Assembly (NCBI GenBank): GCA_024655865.1
Contig: JANLFM010000020.1
Span: 1-16,482, forward strand
Length of the DNA stretch: 16,482 bases
DNA from: Caldisericota bacterium
GTDB lineage: Bacteria; Caldisericota; JANLFM01
Direction: 5' to 3'
Shown here: positions 7,159 to 13,379 of the stretch, piece after piece
Layout: each line of letters opens with the position of its first letter
How positions within the stretch are numbered: position 1 is the first letter of the stretch
The notes under the pieces: generated by a model
The model's database searches: none
What the model saw: only the letters and a program-made list of their open reading frames with translations
What the model was told of the DNA's origin: nothing
Translations under genes and position numbers: made by a program

Positions 7159-8070
7159 ATGGTGAAAAATCAGGAATCCTGGAAAGAGAAAATACTTGCC
7201 CTCAAAGAGGAGAAGGGGGCTTTAATTCTATCCCATAATTATCAATTGCCCGAAATTCAGGACGTAGCAGATTTTGTGGGCGATTCCCTGGAGCTTTCGC
7301 TTGAGGCGCAAAAAACCGATCGCGATTTAATTGTGTTTTGTGGAGTTTACTTTATGGCCGAGGTGGCCAGAATCCTTTCGGGAAAAAGGGTTCTAATGCC
7401 CGTCCTCACTGCTGGCTGTCCACTGGCCAACATGGCTACTAGGGAAGCTGTTCTGCGCATGAAAGAGGAGCATCCCAAAGCAGCCGTAGTCACCTATATC
7501 AATTCCTCGGCTGAGGTGAAAGCGGTCTCCGATGTTATTTGCACTTCCGCAAACGCCCTGAAAATCGTGGAGAAGGTACCGCAGGAGGAGATTATCTTCG
7601 TTCCCGACCAGGGCTTGGGAGGCTGGGTGAAAGAGCATACAAATAAAATAGTCCACCTCTGGCCCGGTTTTTGCCCCACTCATTACCGGATCATGGCTGA
7701 GGACATCATGAAGGCCCGTTCCGCTCATCCCGAGGCCAAAGTGCTGGTTCACCCGGAATGCCGTCCTGAGGTCAGGCGCCTGGCTGATCAGGTTTTAGGA
7801 ACAGGAGGGATGCTGCGCTTCGTCAGAAGCGATAGCGCCTCGAGCTATATCATCGGCACGGAGGAAGGCCTGCTCTATCGTTTAAGAAAGGAAAATCCCC
7901 AGAAGCAATTTTTCCTTGCTTCGCCTCTCCTTCTCTGCCCGAACATGAAAAAGACTGACGCCGCGGCCCTTTATGAATGTCTTAGAAACGAGACGGGGGA
8001 AATAGAAGTGCCCGAGGAAATTGCATCACAGGCGCGAAGGAGCCTCCTTTTGATGCTGGAGCTTACATGA
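7159..8070 (+). CDS. nadA: quinolinate synthase A
   Basis: NadA condenses iminoaspartate with dihydroxyacetone phosphate to quinolinate, the second step of de novo NAD synthesis, using a [4Fe-4S] cluster. The 303-residue length matches the short NadA form seen in thermophiles such as Thermotoga. Cluster ligands are Cys87 (TAGCPLA), Cys172 (GFCPTH) and Cys260 (LLCPNMK). Other family marks are LSHNYQLPEIQDVADFVGDS (24-43), TYINSSAEVKA (112-122), FVPDQGLGG (147-155) and HPECRPEV (198-205). The ATG at 7159 is preceded by TATAAT after only 6 nt, so it is probably translated leaderless; the next in-frame ATG comes far inside conserved sequence. The gene overlaps nadB by 4 bp (ATGA), which couples the two. 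Confidence 0.95.
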   Translation: MVKNQESWKEKILALKEEKGALILSHNYQLPEIQDVADFVGDSLELSLEAQKTDRDLIVFCGVYFMAEVARILSGKRVLMPVLTAGCPLANMATREAVLRMKEEHPKAAVVTYINSSAEVKAVSDVICTSANALKIVEKVPQEEIIFVPDQGLGGWVKEHTNKIVHLWPGFCPTHYRIMAEDIMKARSAHPEAKVLVHPECRPEVRRLADQVLGTGGMLRFVRSDSASSYIIGTEEGLLYRLRKENPQKQFFLASPLLLCPNMKKTDAAALYECLRNETGEIEVPEEIASQARRSLLLMLELT

Positions 8071-9656
8071 GAAGATACTTGATCTCTCCCTCCCTTATGA
8101 GGAATTTCCCCAGGGTAAAGACTGAGGTTCTCGTGGCCGGCACCGGTATTGCCGGCCTGTTTTTTGCTCTGAATTTTCCAGGCAAAGTTCTCCTTGTTTC
8201 CAAGGGGAAAGCTTTCGTCAGCAATTCTTCCCTCGCCCAGGGTGGCGTGGCTTGCGCTATCGGGCATGGCGATTCCCCAACTCTGCACTTCCAGGATACC
8301 ATCCGTGCGGGAGCTGGGCTCTCTTCTGAGGAAGCGGCCTGGGTTCTGGTCAGGGAGGCTGGTGCGGCAATCAGGGACCTGATTAAGATGGGGGTCAATT
8401 TCGATCGAGAGGACGGCCACCTTTCCCTGAACCGAGAAGGAAGCCATTCCGCCCGCCGCGTTCTTCATATCCGGGATAAGACCGGGGATGAAATCATCAG
8501 GACCCTTTACGAAAGGGCTCTTTCCCTTGATCGAGTACAATTTCTCGAAAATGAATATCTCGTCGACGTGCTCACCGAGGAAAACGCGGTAGTTGGAGCT
8601 GCGCTGTATGGCGCAAACGGGCCCTTAATCGTGGAAACTGGAGCGGTTGTTTTGGCCACAGGTGGTTACGCTTCTCTGCTTACCCCTTCCACCAACCCGG
8701 AAGGAACCACCGGCGATGGGCTAAGCATTGCCTATCGTGCGGGAGCTGAACTTTGCGATTTGGAATTTATTCAATTTCATCCCACAGTCCTCTATCATCA
8801 GGAATCCCCTCGCTTTTTGATCTCGGAGGCTGTACGAGGGGAAGGGGCCATTTTATTGAACCACAAGGGGGAACGCTTCATGCCCTCCTACCATCCTTTG
8901 GCGGAACTTGCTCCCAGAGACATCGTCTCCTACTCTATATACCAGGAAATGCAAAAGGAAGGTGTGGATCACGTATTTCTGGATATGAGGCCTATCGAGA
9001 AGGAAACTATTTCCAGGAGGTTTCCGGCGATCATAGAGAAATGCCGCTCTCTAGGCTGGGATCCAGTTTCAGAGCCCGTGCCTGTTTCCCCCGCCGCTCA
9101 TTATACAATGGGTGGAATTAAGGCTGACACCTGGGGTTTCACCTCGGTCAAAGGGCTATATGCTGTGGGGGAGGCCTCCTGCACCGGGGTGCATGGGGCG
9201 AACAGGTTAGCCTCCAACTCCTTGCTTGAGGGATTAGTATTTTCCAGAAGGCTGGCCCAGAAATTAGGCGAAACGAAAGCCGATTCTCCTACCCTCTCTT
9301 TGAAAGGAGAGGGTCTGAAATTGGTAGAGCGTAGGCCATCCTTCACCCTTCATGAACTGCGTTCTCTTCTGGGAACAAGAGCCGGGATCGTAAGGGATCG
9401 CACAGGGCTGGAAATGGCCTTGAAGCAGGTTTCTCAATGGCAGGAGGAGATTCAGCTTGCTTCCCTTAACAACGTCGAGGAGTTCCAGCTCTACAATTCC
9501 TGCACTTTGGCCTACCTGATTCTCGAAGCTGCAATGATGAGGGATGAAAGTCGAGGAGCGCACCAGAGATCGGATTTCCGAACTCGGGACGACGTCCGCT
9601 GGCAGAAACACATCTGCTTCAAATGGGAAGGAGAGGAAAGGACGATGGTGAGGTGA
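8067..9656 (+). CDS. nadB: L-aspartate oxidase
   Basis: NadB oxidises L-aspartate to iminoaspartate, the unstable substrate handed to NadA; it is a cytosolic FAD enzyme that can use oxygen or fumarate. The 529-residue protein shows the FAD-binding GTGIAG (25-30), SLAQGG (55-60), HSARRVLHIRDKTG (127-140), ATGG (197-200), the substrate-site QFHPT (His238), SEAVRGEG, PRDIVSYS (Arg284) and AHYTMGG (His345). The flavin-clasping VHGANRLASNSLLEG (375-389) and the C-terminal helical domain with ESRGAHQRSDF (494-504) are also present. All key residues appear intact. The start codon overlaps the nadA stop and has GGAG 5 nt upstream. The N-terminus carries about 18 residues before the FAD strand, so an internal start at ATG 8097 is possible but less likely. 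The end overlaps nadC. Confidence 0.95.
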   Translation: MRRYLISPSLMRNFPRVKTEVLVAGTGIAGLFFALNFPGKVLLVSKGKAFVSNSSLAQGGVACAIGHGDSPTLHFQDTIRAGAGLSSEEAAWVLVREAGAAIRDLIKMGVNFDREDGHLSLNREGSHSARRVLHIRDKTGDEIIRTLYERALSLDRVQFLENEYLVDVLTEENAVVGAALYGANGPLIVETGAVVLATGGYASLLTPSTNPEGTTGDGLSIAYRAGAELCDLEFIQFHPTVLYHQESPRFLISEAVRGEGAILLNHKGERFMPSYHPLAELAPRDIVSYSIYQEMQKEGVDHVFLDMRPIEKETISRRFPAIIEKCRSLGWDPVSEPVPVSPAAHYTMGGIKADTWGFTSVKGLYAVGEASCTGVHGANRLASNSLLEGLVFSRRLAQKLGETKADSPTLSLKGEGLKLVERRPSFTLHELRSLLGTRAGIVRDRTGLEMALKQVSQWQEEIQLASLNNVEEFQLYNSCTLAYLILEAAMMRDESRGAHQRSDFRTRDDVRWQKHICFKWEGEERTMVR

Positions 9657-10480
9657 ATATCCGGGATAAGCTTAAGGAAGCTCTGGCAGAGGACATTGGC
9701 TCCGGGGATGTAACGAGCGAAGCCCTGATCCCTGAGGGACATGTCTCCCGCGCTTTCTTTCTGGCAAAGGAGGGAGGAGTTCTCTGCGGCTTGCCTTTTG
9801 CCCTGGAGGTATTCAGATTCCTCGACCCGAATCTGGAAACAGAACCCAGCTTTCAGGATGGAGACCTCCTTGAACCGGGAACAATTTTTTGCAGGATTAA
9901 GGGCCTTACCAGGGCCATCCTCTCCGGGGAAAGGGTCGCCCTTAATTTGCTCTGCCGCCTTTCGGGAATTGCCACGATGACGCACAGGTTCGTTCAGCTT
10001 GTTGAGGGCACCGGGGCTCGCATCCTGGATACCAGAAAAACCACCCCCCTCTGGCGGGATCTGGAAAAATATGCCGTGCGCACTGGAGGGGGAATGAACC
10101 ACCGCATGGGCCTCTACGATATGGTACTGATCAAGGACAACCATATAAGAGCGAAGGGTGGGATCAAAGAGGCCATAAAAGCGGCCAGGGAATCCATCAG
10201 ACCAGGAATGATGGTGGAAATTGAAGTGACTAATTTTGAGGAGTTCCAGGAAGCACTGAAGGAGAAGGCCGACTGGATTATGCTCGATAACATGTCTCCC
10301 CTTGAGATGAGGCGTTGCGTGGAGGTGGGTAAGAGCAAGGCAATCCTGGAAGCTTCCGGAGGGATAAATGAAAGGAACATCCGGGAGGTGGCGGAATCCG
10401 GCGTAGATTTTATATCCCTTGGGGCTTTGACACACTCGGTTAAGGCACTTGATATTAGTCTGGAATTGGAGGAAAATTAA
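9653..10480 (+). CDS. nadC: nicotinate-nucleotide pyrophosphorylase (quinolinate phosphoribosyltransferase)
   Basis: NadC joins quinolinate and PRPP, releasing CO2 and pyrophosphate to give nicotinate mononucleotide, the last enzyme of the nadABC operon. Family marks, counted from the GTG start, are AEDIGSGDVTSEALIP (12-27), ERVALNLLCRLSGIAT (93-108), LDTRKTTPLWR (125-135), GGGMNHRMGLYD (145-156), IKDNH (160-164), EIEV, MLDNM (210-214), EASGGI (233-238) and SLGALTHS (255-262). I place the start at GTG 9653 because it overlaps the nadB stop as GTGA, has AAAGG upstream, and gives the usual N-terminus VNIRDKLKEALAEDIG. An ATG at 9623 would add ten atypical residues with no ribosome site. Length 275 residues is normal. 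A terminator follows 30 bp after the stop. Confidence 0.95.
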   Translation: MNIRDKLKEALAEDIGSGDVTSEALIPEGHVSRAFFLAKEGGVLCGLPFALEVFRFLDPNLETEPSFQDGDLLEPGTIFCRIKGLTRAILSGERVALNLLCRLSGIATMTHRFVQLVEGTGARILDTRKTTPLWRDLEKYAVRTGGGMNHRMGLYDMVLIKDNHIRAKGGIKEAIKAARESIRPGMMVEIEVTNFEEFQEALKEKADWIMLDNMSPLEMRRCVEVGKSKAILEASGGINERNIREVAESGVDFISLGALTHSVKALDISLELEEN

Positions 10481-10497
10481 ACAATCCGCTGAAACCA

Positions 10498-10547
10498 GGC
10501 GGCGAAACCTCCAGAGTTTTTGCTCTGGAAAGTTTTTCTAAACCGCC
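10498..10547 (+). terminator. intrinsic terminator after nadC, nested in a larger stem before the S1 gene
   Basis: TCCAGAG (10510-10516) and CTCTGGA (10523-10529) pair as a 7-bp stem around TTTTTG, followed by AAGTTTTTCT. An outer pairing, GGCGG (10498-10502) with CCGCC (10543-10547), can enclose this hairpin. The outer stem ends just before the first possible S1 start codon, so the folded RNA could either end nadABC transcription or act as part of the S1 leader. Confidence 0.7.
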
Positions 10548-10580
10548 CCATTGAGGGCAAGTATTAGGAGAGTGATTGAA

Positions 10581-11804
10581 GTGAATGAATTAGAAAAGGC
10601 AAGTTTGGAAAATGAGGTAGCTCAGCCAGAAGCGCAAGAGCAAGTGGTGCACGAGTCCTCACCGGAAACCCTGATAGAGAAGTACATCTCTCGAACCTTC
10701 AAAGAAGGGGAGTTAATCAAGGGATTGGTTGTAGCCGTAGAGAACGATAGTGCACTCGTGGACATCGGCTACAAATCCGAGGGTATCGTTCCCTTAAAGG
10801 AGCTTTCCCGCGAGCCGGTCTCTTCCGCCAAAGACGTAGTGAAGGTGGGAGATGAACTTACTCTTTACGTGCTCAAGGTGGAGGACGATCAGGGAAACAT
10901 CATCCTATCCAAAAAGCGCGCCGACTACGAAATTGCCTGGACGAAGATCAAAGAGGCATTCCAGGAAGGTAAAGTGGTAGAGGCTCCGGTTGCGCGACAT
11001 GTCAAGGGAGGAGTTCTCGTTGATCTGGGCATCTGGGGTTTCGTCCCGCGCTCTCAGATTGGTTCCAAGCTCAGAGGGAACAAAAGCCTGATTGGCGAGA
11101 CACTCAGATTGAAGGTCGTGGAACTGGACGAGGAAAACCGGAAATTCACATGCTCCGCGCGCAAGGTTGAGGAAGAAGAGAAGGAGCTCAAGAAAACCCA
11201 GGTCTTTACCAGGATTAAAGAAGGAGACATCGTTGCCGGTAAGGTCTCCCGAATTGTTGACTGGGGTGTGTTCGTGGATGTAGGGGGTGTGGATGGATTA
11301 ATCCACTTCTCCGAACTCACCTGGGGAGCGCCCAAGCATCCTTCCAAATTCGTAAGCGTAGGCGAAGAGATAAAAGTCAAGGTCCTGAAGGTGGTTCCTG
11401 AGGAGGGCAGGATTTCCCTGAGCCTTCGTCAGACGGAACCCGATCCCTGGGAGAACGTCGAGCTCAAATATCCCGTTGGCTCTACCGCACAGGGCAAGGT
11501 AGTCAAGTTAGGGAAATACGGCGCCATCGTGGAGCTGGAGAAGGGAATCTCTGGACTGGTACACATCTCCGAATTAGCAGATGAAAAGGTCAACAAGCCC
11601 GAAGAGGTCGTAAAACTCGGGGACGAGGTCCTGGTGAAGGTGATCAACTTAAAGAAGAAGGAAAGAAGGATCACCCTCTCCATGAAGCCTACAGAGCTGG
11701 AAAAGGAGACCCCACCTCCTCCCAGGGGGAAGACGAAAAGCCAGGAAAAAATAGAGCACCTGGCGACCTTAGGGGACATCTGGAGAACAACCTCCAAAGA
11801 GTAG
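10581..11804 (+). CDS. rpsA: 30S ribosomal protein S1 (four S1 domains)
   Basis: Four S1 RNA-binding (OB-fold) domains can be read, counted from the upstream TTG 10551: about 52-122 (ELIKGLVVAVENDSALVDIG), 139-205 (VARHVKGGVLVDLGIWGFVP), 224-293 (GKVSRIVDWGVFVDVGGVDG) and 310-379 (GKVVKLGKYGAIVELEKGIS). The acidic N-terminal stretch precedes domain 1, and a basic Pro-rich tail follows domain 4. S1 holds mRNA near the small ribosomal subunit. The four-domain form, shorter than the six-domain enterobacterial protein, is usual for Gram-positive-type bacteria. GTG 10581 is preferred because AGGAG lies 10 nt upstream; the TTG at 10551 lacks a ribosome site and sits next to the preceding terminator stem. 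In a genome with leaderless-looking starts, the exact role of S1 in initiation may differ from the Escherichia model. Confidence 0.88.
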   Translation: MNELEKASLENEVAQPEAQEQVVHESSPETLIEKYISRTFKEGELIKGLVVAVENDSALVDIGYKSEGIVPLKELSREPVSSAKDVVKVGDELTLYVLKVEDDQGNIILSKKRADYEIAWTKIKEAFQEGKVVEAPVARHVKGGVLVDLGIWGFVPRSQIGSKLRGNKSLIGETLRLKVVELDEENRKFTCSARKVEEEEKELKKTQVFTRIKEGDIVAGKVSRIVDWGVFVDVGGVDGLIHFSELTWGAPKHPSKFVSVGEEIKVKVLKVVPEEGRISLSLRQTEPDPWENVELKYPVGSTAQGKVVKLGKYGAIVELEKGISGLVHISELADEKVNKPEEVVKLGDEVLVKVINLKKKERRITLSMKPTELEKETPPPPRGKTKSQEKIEHLATLGDIWRTTSKE

Positions 11805-11806
11805 TT

Positions 11807-11833
11807 AAAAAAATCCCTTCGAAGGGATTTTTG
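11807..11833 (+). terminator. intrinsic terminator of the S1 gene, overlapping the next start codon
   Basis: AAAAATCCCTTC (11809-11820) and GAAGGGATTTTT (11821-11832) form a perfect 24-bp palindrome with an A tract before it and a T tract after it, 4 bp past the S1 stop. The palindrome can stop transcription in both directions. The TTG start inferred for the endonuclease III gene (11831) lies in the T tract. Confidence 0.8.
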
Positions 11834-12484
11834 AAGGAGCTCCACTCCCGGCTGAAAAGCTTTTATGGGGAAGTAAATATCTCTCCGACTGATCCTACGG
11901 AGGAGCTAATTTCTACTATTCTCTCCCAGAACACCAATGACCGGAATCGGGACCTGGCGTTCGCCAAGTTGAGGAAGAGATTCCCCGCATGGGAAGATGT
12001 AACTCAGGCTCCTACTCGCGAGGTGGAGGAGTCCATCAGGATGGCCGGACTTGCTACCTCCAAGGCCCCGCGCATCCAGAAGGTCCTTCGTCTAATTAAG
12101 GAGAAATACGGCCAGTTTTCTCTTCCTGATACGGAAAAACGCAAGGAACTATTTAAGTTTCTCCTTTCCCTTCCCGGAGTTGGTCCTAAAACCGCAAGGT
12201 GCGTTCTCCTTTTCTCGTATGGTTACCCCGTGTTCCCGGTGGATACCCACATCCTCCGCGTGGGAAGAAGGCTAAGATTCATCGGGGAAAAAGAAAGTCC
12301 CGCAAGGGCTATGGATAGACTGGATCGCTTGATTCCAGAAGGCCTTCACCTTTCCCTGCACCTCTTATTAATCGAGCACGGAAGAAAGACTTGTCGGCCT
12401 CGCCCTCTTTGCGAGGTTTGCCCTCTCAGAGATCTCTGCTCCTTTTTTGAGGAAAAAACTCCTTTAATGTCCGAGAAAGTTTGA
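11831..12484 (+). CDS. nth: endonuclease III-type DNA glycosylase/AP lyase
   Basis: Endonuclease III removes oxidised pyrimidines and nicks the abasic site in base excision repair. The 217-residue protein has the helix-hairpin-helix LPGVGPKTA with Lys120, the Schiff-base lysine, and Asp138 in FPVDTHILRV. Four Cys (188, 194, 197, 203) form the C-terminal iron-sulfur loop. The first spacing is Cys-X5-Cys rather than the usual X6; the others are X2 and X5. ISTILSQNTND (27-37) is the conserved N-terminal helix. The start is uncertain: no ATG or GTG is available in frame upstream of conserved sequence, and TTG 11831 lies in the T tract of the S1 terminator. The only purine-rich site before it, AAGGGA, is inside the hairpin stem. 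Expression may therefore depend on read-through from the S1 gene. Confidence 0.88.
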   Translation: MKELHSRLKSFYGEVNISPTDPTEELISTILSQNTNDRNRDLAFAKLRKRFPAWEDVTQAPTREVEESIRMAGLATSKAPRIQKVLRLIKEKYGQFSLPDTEKRKELFKFLLSLPGVGPKTARCVLLFSYGYPVFPVDTHILRVGRRLRFIGEKESPARAMDRLDRLIPEGLHLSLHLLLIEHGRKTCRPRPLCEVCPLRDLCSFFEEKTPLMSEKV

Positions 12485-12517
12485 AAAAGCGAGGTTAAAC
12501 CTCGCTTTTTTCTTTTG
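12484..12517 (+). terminator. intrinsic terminator after the endonuclease III gene
   Basis: AAAAAGCGAGG (12484-12494) and CCTCGCTTTTT (12500-12510) form an 11-bp stem with loop TTAAA, followed by a T-rich tract to 12517. It begins in the stop codon. About 65 bp remain before the next gene, so that gene must have its own promoter; TTGCGT (12541) with TTTACT (12564) at 17 bp is a weak candidate. Confidence 0.88.
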
Positions 12518-12584
12518 GAAAGTATTTCCTTTCCTACCTCTTGCGTCCATTTGATTTTCCGACTTTACTTAAAGTGAGGTAAAA

Positions 12585-13379
12585 ATGGGCGACATTCAAG
12601 CTTCCCTGCGTTGGAGAGGATTCAGGGTGGTGGCCGCAAATAGCCTGGAGAGCGTCATTCTCCCTCCAGAGAAGAAGGACTGGGAGGAATACTACCAGTT
12701 TCTCAGGGATTATTATTTCCGCCGTATGTTAGCGGACATCGTCCAGCTAAAGACAATCGGCAAGGAAGAGCGCCAGGCTCTGGCCGAAAGGTGGAGTGAA
12801 GAGGCTTTAGGGAAGTACTGGCCTGTATACGAACGCCTTGGCTTGATACGGAGAGCCGACCGCGGCTACCTGTTTTTTAAACCTCATCTGGACAACTTCG
12901 GCGCCACGTTTGAATGGTTTCTGGCCCAGGTTCTGGAGAGGGAGTTTTTTGCCCAGGTACTGTGGTCCGTGCGATTGGAAGGTCTCTCCGGTGGAGGGGA
13001 TTTTGACGTTCTTTCCCTCTTCGGGGAGCGGCTTTTCTATATAGAAGGGAAGTCTTCACCTCCCAACAACGTTCCGTACGCAGAAATTGAGAACTTTCTC
13101 CAGAGGGAGGAGGAGCTCTCTTGCGACTGCGCCCTCATGATCAACGACACAACCCTGAGGATCGAGCGCAATATCCTGGATAACATGATTTATGCTATCA
13201 GACAGAGGTTTGGCCTGGAAAAGGATAAGGCCTACTCCCTCGTTGAAGCCCTAAATGGGAACATCTATTTCATTTCTCCCAAAATTTTCATTATGAACAC
13301 TAAGAGGGACATCGTGGTGAACCTGGAGCGGGCCCTGAATTTCTATTTTTCTCGCTTAGTGCCCAAAATAAAGCCATGA
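12585..13379 (+). CDS. uncharacterised protein with PD-(D/E)XK-like nuclease motif
   Basis: I do not recognise this 264-residue family. An N-terminal helical part (about 30-85) leads into YWPVYERLGLIRRADRGYLFF (78-98), which has the helix-strand-turn-strand look of a winged helix. The second half holds GGGDFDVLSLFGERLFYIEGKSS: Asp139/Asp141, then Glu154 and Lys156 thirteen residues on, matching the core of PD-(D/E)XK nucleases, with a preceding acidic helix (FEWFLAQVLEREFF, 109-122) where such folds often place another acid. After it, AEIENFLQREEELSCDCALMI resembles the helix and strand that close the fold. No membrane segment or signal is seen. GAGGT 6 nt before the ATG supports the start, and a terminator isolates it from the gene before. 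It overlaps the CinA-like gene by 4 bp, so the two are made together. Nuclease activity is an inference. Confidence 0.6.
   Translation: MGDIQASLRWRGFRVVAANSLESVILPPEKKDWEEYYQFLRDYYFRRMLADIVQLKTIGKEERQALAERWSEEALGKYWPVYERLGLIRRADRGYLFFKPHLDNFGATFEWFLAQVLEREFFAQVLWSVRLEGLSGGGDFDVLSLFGERLFYIEGKSSPPNNVPYAEIENFLQREEELSCDCALMINDTTLRIERNILDNMIYAIRQRFGLEKDKAYSLVEALNGNIYFISPKIFIMNTKRDIVVNLERALNFYFSRLVPKIKP

Noticed and set aside
7971-8540. Minus-strand open frame of 189 residues over the nadA/nadB junction
   Set aside because: It is fully antisense to conserved coding sequence and has no protein-like motif.
9623-9652. ATG 9623 as the nadC start
   Set aside because: It would add ten residues (MGRRGKDDGE) not expected in the family and has no ribosome site. 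GTG 9653 overlaps the nadB stop as GTGA and gives the usual N-terminus.
9512-10435. Long minus-strand open frame (307 residues) antisense to nadB/nadC
   Set aside because: It lies opposite two clearly conserved enzymes, has no ribosome site or recognisable motifs, and its composition (His/Ser/Pro-rich) is that of a shadow frame.
10551-10580. TTG 10551 as the S1 start
   Set aside because: It has no Shine-Dalgarno and adjoins a terminator stem. GTG 10581 has AGGAG 10 nt upstream, although TTG cannot be excluded.
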